Below are positions 26,899 to 34,835 of a stretch of 39,491 nucleotides of DNA, piece by piece. Every line of letters starts with the position of its first letter. The first letter of the stretch is position 1. Location: positions 1 through 39,491 of the forward strand of contig JAPOKO010000011.1 of assembly GCA_029977615.1 (NCBI GenBank), written 5' to 3'. The notes beneath the pieces are model-generated. The model was not told where the DNA came from, made no database searches, and saw only the letters and a program-made list of their open reading frames with translations. The position numbers and the translations under genes were made by a program. The stretch is from a bacterium. Its GTDB lineage: Bacteria > Actinomycetota > Acidimicrobiia > Acidimicrobiales > Ilumatobacteraceae.

Positions 26899-28299
26899 GT
26901 GACTGCATTTGACCTCGATCTCAGCAAGTACTCCCTCGGCTGGAGCGATGAAACCGAGTACGCCTTCAAGCCTGAAAAGGGCTTAAACAAGCAAGTGATC
27001 GAACAGATCTCGTGGTGGAAGGGCGAACCAAAGTGGATGCGCGACTTGCGTTTGCGCTCACTACAAACATTTGAACGTAAGCCAATGGCCCCGTGGTTCG
27101 ACGTCAACATGCCAGACCTCGACTTCCAAGACATCTTTTATTACTTGAAGCCAGCAACTGCTCAGACCGATGAGTGGGAAGACTTGCCTGAGCAAATGAA
27201 GAAGACCTACGAGAAACTTGGCATTCCAGAAGCCGAGCGTAAATACCTTGCCGGAGTCACATCGCAGTACGACTCCGAAGTGGTGTATCACCGCAACCGT
27301 ATTGAATTAGAAGAGCAGGGCATTTTGTTCTGCGACATGGACACCGCACTTCGCGAATACCCAGACTTGGTGAAGCAGTACTTTGGTTCAGTTATTCCAA
27401 TGGGCGACAACAAGTTCAGCGCGCTCAACACTTCGGTGTGGTCGGGCGGCTCGTTCATTTATGTTCCGCCAGGCGTGGAATGCGAAATGCCATTGCAGGC
27501 GTACTTCCGCATTAACAGCGAAAACGCCGGTCAGTTTGAGCGCACGCTCATCATTGCTGACGAAGGTTCAAAAGTTCACTACATCGAAGGTTGCTCCGCA
27601 CCGGTGTATACCAACGACTCGTTGCACTCTGCTGTTGTTGAAATTGTTGTGAAGCCAAGTGCACACGTTACGTACACCACCATTCAGAACTGGTCGCCAA
27701 ACGTGTACAACTTGGTTACCAAGCGTGCACGTGTTGAAGCAGAAGGTCACATGGAGTGGATCGATGGCAACATTGGTTCAAAGTTGACTATGAAATACCC
27801 AAGTGTGTATCTCATGGGACCAAAGGCAACGGGTGAAGTGCTGTCGGTTGCTTATGCAGGCGCTGGCCAACATCAAGACGCCGGCGCAAAAATGGTGCAC
27901 GCTGCACCAGAGACTTCATCGAAGATTGTGTCGAAATCCATTTCAAAAGATGCTGGCATCACCACCTATCGCGGACTTGTGCGCATTGAAGAAGGCGCAA
28001 CCAATTGCAAGAGCCATGTGCAGTGCGACGCACTCATCTTGGACGATCAGTCAGAAAGCCGCACCTTCCCATACATGGAAGTTGGCGAGCGCGATGCTCA
28101 AATTGGCCACGAAGCAACCGTGTCCAAAATTGCAGACGAGCAGTTGTTCTATTTGATGAGCCGTGGTCTTACTCAAGAACAGGCAATGGGCATGGTGGTG
28201 AACGGATTTATCGAGCCGGTAACCCGCACATTGCCAATGGAATACGCCGTTGAGTGGAGCCGCCTGATTGAGTTGCAAATGGAAGGCTCGGTTGGCTGA
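26899..28299 (+). CDS. sufB: Fe-S cluster assembly scaffold SufB
   Basis: A 466-residue SufB, the scaffold subunit of SufBCD on which Fe-S clusters are built. Landmarks are FFKPEKGL-like YAFKPEKGLNKQVIEQIS, WWKGEPKWM, SVWSGGSFIYVPPGV, EGCSAP (cluster/sulfur-accepting Cys region), KSHVQCDALILDD and the C-terminal GFIEPVTRTLPMEYAVE. The open frame starts far upstream antisense to ychF. I chose the GTG at 26899-26901 (VTAFDLD) because an AGAGAG ribosome-binding stretch precedes it and the length fits the family; an ATG at 26857 in frame would add 14 residues and cover the promoter-like region. It heads the suf operon. No sufR, sufS or sufU gene lies in the window. Confidence 0.95.
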   Translation: MTAFDLDLSKYSLGWSDETEYAFKPEKGLNKQVIEQISWWKGEPKWMRDLRLRSLQTFERKPMAPWFDVNMPDLDFQDIFYYLKPATAQTDEWEDLPEQMKKTYEKLGIPEAERKYLAGVTSQYDSEVVYHRNRIELEEQGILFCDMDTALREYPDLVKQYFGSVIPMGDNKFSALNTSVWSGGSFIYVPPGVECEMPLQAYFRINSENAGQFERTLIIADEGSKVHYIEGCSAPVYTNDSLHSAVVEIVVKPSAHVTYTTIQNWSPNVYNLVTKRARVEAEGHMEWIDGNIGSKLTMKYPSVYLMGPKATGEVLSVAYAGAGQHQDAGAKMVHAAPETSSKIVSKSISKDAGITTYRGLVRIEEGATNCKSHVQCDALILDDQSESRTFPYMEVGERDAQIGHEATVSKIADEQLFYLMSRGLTQEQAMGMVVNGFIEPVTRTLPMEYAVEWSRLIELQMEGSVG

Positions 28300-28332
28300 G
28301 TAACACCAGCTTTTCACCGAGATACTGAAGTT

Positions 28333-28680
28333 ATGTCCATGAGGTCGGAGTGCAAGAACTTTGAAAGCCGCACGTATGCAAGCGGCGACACAGTTCGAAA
28401 GTGCAACCTTGACTTAGCGCCAGATGCGCCATGGCGTTGCCCAGAAAATTGTGAGAAGTACGAGCCACGTATGGCCGATGTTGCTTGGGCTCACGGTTCG
28501 CTTGTTCCGCCAGCAACTCCGGTAGCACCTGCAAGTTTGGATGACGGAACTGCAGCAGCAGTGTTAGACGAAGCCGAAGCAATTATCAATGCAGTGTTTG
28601 GCGAAGTAGTCGCCGACATGAACGACAAGCGCAAGAACAAGAAGAAACTTCGCGATAAGAAAAAGAAGAAAGATAAATGA
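28333..28680 (+). CDS. Uncharacterised Cys4, Lys-rich protein inside the suf operon
   Basis: A 115-residue protein I do not recognise. The N-terminal 45 residues hold four cysteines (7, 24, 36, 40; spacing C-x16-C-x11-C-x3-C), with RCPENCEKYE resembling a metal knuckle. A Pro/Ala-rich linker (about 54-70) leads to a predicted helix (about 70-95, DEAEAIINAVFGEVVADM), and the last 20 residues contain 13 Lys/Arg. No signal peptide or membrane segment is visible. It lies 33 bases after sufB, and its stop overlaps the sufD ATG by four bases, so expression with SufBD is likely. A metal- or cluster-binding accessory role is inferred; the basic tail could contact nucleic acid or an acidic partner. 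M3 at 28339 is an alternative start. Confidence 0.72.
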   Translation: MSMRSECKNFESRTYASGDTVRKCNLDLAPDAPWRCPENCEKYEPRMADVAWAHGSLVPPATPVAPASLDDGTAAAVLDEAEAIINAVFGEVVADMNDKRKNKKKLRDKKKKKDK

Positions 28681-29747
28681 CCACCGCACTCGCACTTCCC
28701 AGCACAGAAGAAGAGATTTGGCGCTACAGCCGCATTAACGAACTCGACATGTCGAAGTTCGCTAGCGGCAAGCTGACGACAACCGTAGAAGGCGGCGAAG
28801 GTGTGCACGTAAGTGGAGCTGCTGCAACCGCGCTTGTTGGTGCTTGCATGCAGGTGCAGCCAGACGTATTTGCGCAATTGAATACCGACACCCCAGATGT
28901 CATCGCTTTGCAAATTGGCAAGAACAAAGTGCACACGCAGACCGTGGTTATTACCCATTCAGTTGACAAGTCCGGCGTTGTTGCGTACCCACGTTTAGTT
29001 ATTGACGCGGCTGAGAACAGCGAAATCGTTGTTGTCGAGCGATTCACTTCTGCCGACAACGTGCATTCACTTGTTGTTCCTGTTGTGGAAGTTCACGCTG
29101 CGCAATCTGCGCGCGTGACCTACTTGGCAATTAACGAACTTGGTAAGAACGCCTGGCAAATCGGTCATCAGGTTGCAGTGGGCGAGCGCGACAGCAACGT
29201 GCGTTTGTTTACCGTTGCACTTGGCGGCGATTACGCACGTATGCGTGCTGAAGTTCGTCTTGTTGGTCAGGGTGCAAGCGCTCAGCAAACCGCGTTGTAT
29301 TTTGCCGATGGCACACAGATGCACGACTTCCGTACCTTGCAGTCGCACGAAGCGCCACGCACTCACAGCGACCTGTTGTTCAAGGGTGCTGTGAAAGACA
29401 CATCGAAGAGCGTGTACACAGGGCTCATCAAGATCACCGAAAACGGCACAAAAACTGAGGCTTTCCAGACCAATCGCACACTTACGTTGTCGCGTGGTGC
29501 ATGGGCCGAAAGCGTGCCAAACCTTGAGATTGAAACCAACGACGTGAAGTGCAGTCATGCCAGCACCGTTGGTCCAATTGATGACGATCAGCGTTTTTAT
29601 TTGGAAAGTCGCGGAGTACCGCCAGAAATTGCTGAGCGCCTTGTGGTGTTCGGCTTCTTTGATGAAGTAATTGATCGACTTCCACAGTCCGAATTTCTCG
29701 CAGGAATTCGCGACAAAGTGATCGCAAAATTGGGAGGCACAAAATGA
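28677..29747 (+). CDS. sufD: Fe-S cluster assembly protein SufD
   Basis: A 356-residue SufD, the SufB paralogue that completes the SufBC2D complex and helps iron entry. The C-terminal half has the family beta-helix pattern, TEAFQTNRTLTLSRGAWAESVPNLEIETNDVKCSHASTVG, followed by FYLESRGVPPEIAERLVVFGFFDEVI. The His in CSHAST corresponds to the conserved SufD histidine region. The N-terminus (PSTEEEIWRYSRIN) is typical. Its ATG overlaps the stop of the Cys4 protein gene, and its own stop overlaps the Rieske ATG, each by four bases. Confidence 0.94.
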   Translation: MTTALALPSTEEEIWRYSRINELDMSKFASGKLTTTVEGGEGVHVSGAAATALVGACMQVQPDVFAQLNTDTPDVIALQIGKNKVHTQTVVITHSVDKSGVVAYPRLVIDAAENSEIVVVERFTSADNVHSLVVPVVEVHAAQSARVTYLAINELGKNAWQIGHQVAVGERDSNVRLFTVALGGDYARMRAEVRLVGQGASAQQTALYFADGTQMHDFRTLQSHEAPRTHSDLLFKGAVKDTSKSVYTGLIKITENGTKTEAFQTNRTLTLSRGAWAESVPNLEIETNDVKCSHASTVGPIDDDQRFYLESRGVPPEIAERLVVFGFFDEVIDRLPQSEFLAGIRDKVIAKLGGTK

Positions 29748-30067
29748 GTGCAGTTGCCGTATGCAAGCTTTCCGAAATTGAATCGGGCAAAGTTCGCAAG
29801 TTCACTGTTGACGGTCGAGCAATTGCCGTCGTTCGAATTGACGATGCCGTGTACGCAATTGGCGACCGCTGCAGTCATGCCGATGTTTCGCTTTCCGATG
29901 GCGATGTGCTGTGCGACTCAAAAGAGCTTGAGTGCATTAAGCACGGAAGCGCCTTCAGCCTTGTAACGGGCGTTCCAAACACGCTTCCTGCAACACAGCC
30001 AGTTCCGGTGTACGAGGCAAGTGTTGTTAATGGTGAAGTGATGATCTCGGTAGGAGTTGCCAAATGA
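29744..30067 (+). CDS. Rieske-type 2Fe-2S ferredoxin of the suf operon
   Basis: A 107-residue single-domain Rieske protein. The cluster ligands are Cys43-x-His45 (CSHADV) and Cys64-x2-His67 (CIKHGS), the NirD/BphF-like soluble ferredoxin type rather than the bc1 type, since there is no membrane anchor and no disulfide pair. It sits between sufD and sufC with four-base overlaps on both sides. Streptomyces suf operons have a comparable gene in the same place, so a role in electron supply or cluster handling during Suf assembly is likely but unproven. An oxygenase partner is not present in the window. Confidence 0.92.
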   Translation: MSAVAVCKLSEIESGKVRKFTVDGRAIAVVRIDDAVYAIGDRCSHADVSLSDGDVLCDSKELECIKHGSAFSLVTGVPNTLPATQPVPVYEASVVNGEVMISVGVAK

Positions 30068-30801
30068 GCAAGCTTGAAATTCGCGACCTGCAAGTGACGG
30101 TTGGTGGAACTCAAATTCTCAATGGCATCACGCTCACCATTAACAGTGGCGAAGTGCATGCAGTCATGGGACCAAACGGCGCCGGCAAGTCAACGCTGTC
30201 TGCCGCGATCATGGGTAAACCTGGCTATGAAGTAGTGGGCGGCTCGGTGAAGCTTGATGGTCAAGATGTGTTGGCAATGCCAACGTGGCAACGTGCAGTT
30301 GCTGGCTTGCATCTGGTGATGCAGTATCCAACCGAAGTACCTGGCGTAAAACTGAGCGAAGTGCTCAGCGAAGCACTTGTTGCACGTCATGCAACGTTGC
30401 CAAACCTGAACAAGACCATTAACGAAGAAGCAGCGCGAATCAGTTTTGATAGCGAATTGGTGAATCGTGCGGTCAATGTGGACTTCTCGGGTGGCGAAAA
30501 GAAGCGCAATGAAACATTGCAGCTAGCGGTGTTGAAACCAAAGATTGCGATTCTGGATGAGTTGGACTCGGGTCTCGACATTGACGCATTGCGCGACTGT
30601 GCAAAGCGCGTTGAAGATGCGACGAACGAGACTGGAATGGGTGCTTTGGTGATTACGCACTACAGCCGTTTGTTCGAGGAACTCAAGCCCGACTTCGTTC
30701 ACATTTTGGCCAAGGGTCGCATCGTAAAGAGCGGCGGGCCTGAACTGGCCGACGAACTTGAGCGCGACGGCTACGCCGCTTACGCAGTCACTGCTGAGTA
30801 G
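30064..30801 (+). CDS. sufC: Fe-S cluster assembly ATPase SufC
   Basis: A 245-residue ABC-type ATPase that drives conformational change of SufBCD. Walker A is GPNGAGKST (36-44), the signature is FSGGEKKRNE (about 141-150), and Walker B is IAILDELDSGLDIDAL (about 160-175), with the His switch in VITHYSRLF. It is soluble, unlike transporter ATPases, and the LDELDSGLDIDAL form is specific to SufC. It ends the suf operon; its last 14 bases overlap the convergent MFS gene. Confidence 0.97.
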   Translation: MSKLEIRDLQVTVGGTQILNGITLTINSGEVHAVMGPNGAGKSTLSAAIMGKPGYEVVGGSVKLDGQDVLAMPTWQRAVAGLHLVMQYPTEVPGVKLSEVLSEALVARHATLPNLNKTINEEAARISFDSELVNRAVNVDFSGGEKKRNETLQLAVLKPKIAILDELDSGLDIDALRDCAKRVEDATNETGMGALVITHYSRLFEELKPDFVHILAKGRIVKSGGPELADELERDGYAAYAVTAE

Positions 30802-31999
30802 CAGACTCTGATCTCTCAAGAAGTTTCTCAGCACGGACAATTCTTGCGCCTGCGTACAAGGCTGAAATTCCGCAAGTAATTGCAGAGATCGTAATTGCAA
30901 GTCGAATTGGTACGTGCGTGCCTATTAGTCCAGCAAGTCCAGTTGACAGCAAAACTCCACTGGTCGTGATTGAAGAGGATGCAGCAAAGACTCTGCCACG
31001 TTCATCTTCCGAGGTGTGACGAATGATGATTGGCGTTCCGAATGCGTGCAATCCAGTTAGTCCTGCACCATTAATCCAAAATGCCGCCATTGCAACATAA
31101 GCATTAGGTGCAAGGCCGTAGAGGAACATTCCTAACGCAGATGTGGTTGCGGAAAGAATGAGACACGTTGTGTCCTTCATTTCAATGTGTATGCGACTTA
31201 ATACAAAACCAGTGACCACCATGCTGAGACCTAGAGAGGCCATGACTAGTCCATACTGCGCTGCAGTTCCGTTCAATACGTCGGTTAAGAGGAAAATCCC
31301 AAGGACTTCGTTGATGCCTGCCGACATATTGAATGCAGCTAACAGAATTATTGAAGAAACAAGAACCGGGGCGCTGAGTAATTGTTTGAATCCACGAATT
31401 GAGTCACGTCTCGTGATCTTTGTGAGACCGGGAGTTCTGTCGTTTTGCAGAGTTGCAGCGAATATTCCAACAATGAAAAATGTCAGTGCGTTAATAAGTA
31501 GTGCTGTTGAAGGTTCAAACCATGCAACAAGAAAACCACCAAGTCCAGATCCGAACACAATTGCAAACGACCTGTGTGTCTGGATAAATGCATAGGTTCG
31601 TGTCAATTCATTGGAAGGAACGAGAGTGGGGATTAGCGCCTGCCATGCAGGTGCGATAATTGTGCCTCCTACCGCAAGCAAAAAAACAAACAAGTACAAC
31701 ACTGCACCATGCGATATTGTTAAACAGGTTGCTATCAATGTCTGCATCATTGAGATAGTGGTGATAAGTCGCTTGGTAGGGAATCGATCAACTACAGATC
31801 CCGAATATGGTGCAAGAAGAATGCGGGAGATTGCATAGAGCGCAAAAATTGCGGAGATCGCTGCAGGTCCAGATGATTTCACTCGGAAAAGTAATGCAAT
31901 GAGAGCCAATTCGTCGCCCATTTCTGAGATGAGTCGCGAAATGGCGATCACCCGAATGTCGCGAGGTCGTGAAATGAGTTTTGTCATCACGTGATACAC
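30788..31999 (-). CDS. Major facilitator superfamily transporter (DHA3/MFS_3-like exporter)
   Basis: A 403-residue membrane protein with about twelve hydrophobic segments. The N-terminal ISRLISEMGDELALIALLF and the loop SGSVVDRFPTKRLI (motif A variant) match the MFS_3/DHA3 group that includes efflux pumps such as enterobactin and macrolide exporters. The substrate cannot be read. The frame opens with GTG at 31997-31999; ATG at 31985-31987 is an equally possible start, and neither has a clear Shine-Dalgarno. It lies just after a strong terminator of the upstream binding-protein gene, so it needs its own promoter or read-through. Confidence 0.82.
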   Translation of the reverse strand: MYHVMTKLISRPRDIRVIAISRLISEMGDELALIALLFRVKSSGPAAISAIFALYAISRILLAPYSGSVVDRFPTKRLITTISMMQTLIATCLTISHGAVLYLFVFLLAVGGTIIAPAWQALIPTLVPSNELTRTYAFIQTHRSFAIVFGSGLGGFLVAWFEPSTALLINALTFFIVGIFAATLQNDRTPGLTKITRRDSIRGFKQLLSAPVLVSSIILLAAFNMSAGINEVLGIFLLTDVLNGTAAQYGLVMASLGLSMVVTGFVLSRIHIEMKDTTCLILSATTSALGMFLYGLAPNAYVAMAAFWINGAGLTGLHAFGTPIIIRHTSEDERGRVFAASSSITTSGVLLSTGLAGLIGTHVPIRLAITISAITCGISALYAGARIVRAEKLLERSESATQQ

Positions 32000-32014
32000 A
32001 ATCTTTGGGTAGAG

Positions 32015-32049
32015 AAAAAAAGAGGGACGACCCTTTCGGGTCGTCCCTC
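32015..32049 (-). terminator. Rho-independent terminator of the peptide-binding protein gene
   Basis: A perfect 12-bp stem (GAGGGACGACCC, 32022-32033, with GGGTCGTCCCTC, 32038-32049) closes a four-base loop. On the minus strand it is followed directly by seven T residues (A-run 32015-32021). It lies 29 bases after the stop of the binding-protein gene and 15 bases before the MFS start. Confidence 0.93.
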
Positions 32050-32078
32050 CAGTATTGACGAATTACTGAACTACAGAA

Positions 32079-33731
32079 TTACTTGGTAAAACCAATCTTG
32101 GTGTAGTCAAGGGTGGTAAAGCCCCACGAACCCATGTTGGCGATCTTCTTATCTGTAGCAGTCACGTTTGGACGCTGGTAGGTGATCATTGAGTGACCCT
32201 CTTCCCAGACCAATTTGTCCGCTTTATTGGCAAGTGCACAACGCTTTACAGGATCAAGCTCCTGGTTGGCCTTTGTGAACAAGCTGTCAATTGCGGCACT
32301 TCCGATTTTGCCGTAGTTCTGTTCACCCGTGGTGGTCAAAATACCTGTTGCACCTGAAATTGGGAAGGTTGATCCAATCCAAGAAAACACAGTCATTTCA
32401 AAGTTGCCTGGGGTGATGTACTTGGCAAAGAAGTCTGCAAGTGGCACCACGTTGATGGTCAGAGTAATTCCTGCAGGAGCCAACATCGCTTGCATCAATT
32501 GAGCTTCCTGAGCGCTCGTTGGAACGCCTGACGGAATGGTGATTGCAAGCTTCAACTCTTGTCCTGCAGCATTCTTGCGTGGGCTACCCTTCCACCCAGC
32601 AGCGTTCAACATGGTGTTGACTTTCTGCAGGTTCTGGGTTCCATAAATGCCAGCGTTGTTGGTGTAGCAGGCGAGGCCCTTTACAAACACGTGGTTGTCA
32701 AGTGAACTTGCAGTTGGATCGATTGGTCCAATCATTGCCTTGGCAATGGTGCTGCGATCAATTGACATCATGATTGCCTGACGAATGGTCTTGTCTGCAC
32801 TGATTGCAGTCGCTGAACCAAATGTCATGTGGCGGTAGTTCGGTGCCTTTGAAACATGAACTGAAACTCCTGCAAGGTCTTTTGCTCGCTGGTAGTTGGT
32901 TGCGTTTGGTCCAATGTCGATGTAGTCAACTTCACCGTTTGCAAGAGCATCTAATTGCGTTGCAGGTGGAATTGCGCGATACACGATTTTGTCAAGCACT
33001 GGCTTGTCGCCCCACCACTTAGGGTTAGGAACAAGTGTGACTGTTGAGCCAGCCTCATCCTTTGATGAGTACTTGAAAGGGCCTGCTGTAACCGTTGGAG
33101 CAGTCAACCAAGATTTGTTGAAAGCCTCTGGAGTCGCAGTAACTGATGCAGGAAGCAATCCACCGAAGAGGCCTTGCCAGTCGGCATAAATGTTCTTGAA
33201 TGTGACTACGACTTGGTTCTTGGACTTACCAGCCTTTACGGAAGCAATGTCTTCATATCCAGTTGTTGAAACTGATTCAAATGCCTCATTTGTCCCGTTA
33301 TTTGCTTTCCACATGCCTACGAAGTCAGCAAGACCTACTGGCTTGCCATCACTCCATACTGCTTTTGGATTAAGCGTGTATGTGACAGTTTGTGGCTTCT
33401 TTGAAGTGAGCTCAACTTTGCTTGCGTAGTTTGTGTCAACTACGAGAGCACCGGTCTTATCTACCGAGAAAAATCCTGGCTGCGTTGCACCCATGATGTA
33501 GCTGGTATCTGCGGTATTACCGTCAATGTGACTGGTGTTGAAGTTGTCAGGCAAGTTGTTAATTGCCCAAACAAATGTTCCACCTTTCTTTAATTTTGCA
33601 ACAGGTTGTTCGTTGACGTCTGGTCCGTTGCCATCACCCTTAGCAGCGCTTGCGGGAATCGAAGCGCTGATTACGGGAAGCATGGCAATGGCAGCGACAA
33701 CCGCAAACCTGCGGATTGACTGCTTTGACAT
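32079..33731 (-). CDS. Peptide/nickel-type ABC transporter substrate-binding protein
   Basis: A 550-residue family 5 solute-binding protein (SBP_bac_5, OppA/DppA type). A signal peptide with basic start (SKQSIRRF), hydrophobic core and ASA-AK cleavage site is present around residue 30. The domain body shows GGTFVWAINNLPDNFN, TVTYTLNPKAVWSDGKPV, ANGEVDYIDIGP and IRQAIMMSIDR. There is no lipobox cysteine, so it would be released or held by another means, unlike most Gram-positive binding proteins. An AAGGAG ribosome-binding site precedes the ATG. It is divergent from its presumed permease operon (33852 onward). The ligand (oligopeptide, nickel chelate or other) is unknown. Confidence 0.9.
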   Translation of the reverse strand: MSKQSIRRFAVVAAIAMLPVISASIPASAAKGDGNGPDVNEQPVAKLKKGGTFVWAINNLPDNFNTSHIDGNTADTSYIMGATQPGFFSVDKTGALVVDTNYASKVELTSKKPQTVTYTLNPKAVWSDGKPVGLADFVGMWKANNGTNEAFESVSTTGYEDIASVKAGKSKNQVVVTFKNIYADWQGLFGGLLPASVTATPEAFNKSWLTAPTVTAGPFKYSSKDEAGSTVTLVPNPKWWGDKPVLDKIVYRAIPPATQLDALANGEVDYIDIGPNATNYQRAKDLAGVSVHVSKAPNYRHMTFGSATAISADKTIRQAIMMSIDRSTIAKAMIGPIDPTASSLDNHVFVKGLACYTNNAGIYGTQNLQKVNTMLNAAGWKGSPRKNAAGQELKLAITIPSGVPTSAQEAQLMQAMLAPAGITLTINVVPLADFFAKYITPGNFEMTVFSWIGSTFPISGATGILTTTGEQNYGKIGSAAIDSLFTKANQELDPVKRCALANKADKLVWEEGHSMITYQRPNVTATDKKIANMGSWGFTTLDYTKIGFTK

Positions 33732-33777
33732 TTATTCTCCTTGGTGTAGAGGGGGCGATAAAACCCACTTCTGTCTT

Positions 33778-33844
33778 GTTTACCTAGCGTTTACCCTATA
33801 CTTTTTGCGCTAGCGAAAAAACTAGATCGAGTCATAAAAACTAG
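33778..33844. promoter_or_regulatory. Divergent promoter region with repeats and a palindrome
   Basis: In the 120-bp gap between the binding protein and permease genes, GTTTACC occurs twice 11 bp apart (33778-33784 and 33789-33795). A 20-base inverted repeat TTTTT-G-CGCTAGCG-A-AAAAA (33802-33821, one mismatched pair) follows, and AAAAACTAG occurs twice 19 bp apart (33817-33825 and 33836-33844). Such symmetry suggests a repressor or activator site controlling both directions. No regulator gene is adjacent. Confidence 0.4.
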
Positions 33845-33851
33845 GGATCCC

Positions 33852-34835
33852 TTGCTTAATTACATTTATAAGCGTTTTCTGAACTTCCTACTCCTGGTTG
33901 TCCTTGCCTCAACAATGGGATATTTCCTTGCTGCAATGGCTCTAAATCCAAGGTCTAACTACGAGGGCCGAAACCCACCAATTCCTGCGAGTTCAATCGA
34001 TAGCAAACTCACGGCCCTCAATATGAATAACAAAACTCCAGTTGTTGAGCGATACTTCACTTGGGTCAGTGGGGTAGTCAAGGGGGATCTTGGAACTACC
34101 TTGAATGAGAAGAGCGTGAACAGTGAGATAAGTCGCCGAATTTGGGTGAGTCTTCGCCTCCTGCTCATCGGATCGATACTCGGATCAGTAATCGGAGTAA
34201 TTACCGGCGTAGTAAGTGCGGTTCGGCAATATAAACCATTTGACCGATATTTCAGTATTACTTCCTACATCTTTTTGTCGGCTCCTGTATTTCTCATTGC
34301 ATTGCTGCTGAAGTTTGGCGCAATTAATTTAAATGACAGACTTGGCTACACGTTGATTTATACAGTTGGTGAGTATTCTCCAGAATTTCAAGGCGCAGGA
34401 TTCTCATCCATTATTAATCGCGTTCAGCATTTAATTCTTCCAACTTTGTCAATTGCACTCGGTGGAATTGCTTTCTATTCCCGTTATCAGAGAAACGCGA
34501 TGCTTGATGTGTTGAGTAGCGACCATTTGCGTACTGCTCGAGCAAAGGGACTAACAAAGCGCCAAGCTTTGTTTAAGCATGGACTTCGAGTAGCGATTCT
34601 GCCGCTTACTACGTTCTTTGCGTATTCTTTCGGTCTCTTGATTACTGGTGCAGCGTTCACAGAAACGATTTTCGGTTGGAATGGAATGGGTCAGTGGTTT
34701 ATTACGGCAGTGCAAGCCAACGACGTAAATTCAACAGCTGCAGTAATCCTTTTCTCTTCAGTACTCGTCTTGCTCTCTGGTTTTCTTGCAGACATTGTTA
34801 CAGCAGCCCTTGATCCTCGAGTGAGGTTGCGATGA
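33852..34835 (+). CDS. Peptide-type ABC transporter permease (DppB/OppB-like)
   Basis: A 327-residue permease with six predicted membrane helices, a long extracytoplasmic segment after the first (about 35-90) and the EAA-type loop HLRTARAKGLTKRQALFKHGLR (cited in part: ARAKGL) that contacts the ATPase. It starts at a TTG (33852-33854) with AGGGA four bases upstream. The stop overlaps the second permease ATG by four bases. DppB proteins form the pore with DppC. The ligand class is that of the divergent binding protein. Confidence 0.92.
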   Translation: MLNYIYKRFLNFLLLVVLASTMGYFLAAMALNPRSNYEGRNPPIPASSIDSKLTALNMNNKTPVVERYFTWVSGVVKGDLGTTLNEKSVNSEISRRIWVSLRLLLIGSILGSVIGVITGVVSAVRQYKPFDRYFSITSYIFLSAPVFLIALLLKFGAINLNDRLGYTLIYTVGEYSPEFQGAGFSSIINRVQHLILPTLSIALGGIAFYSRYQRNAMLDVLSSDHLRTARAKGLTKRQALFKHGLRVAILPLTTFFAYSFGLLITGAAFTETIFGWNGMGQWFITAVQANDVNSTAAVILFSSVLVLLSGFLADIVTAALDPRVRLR

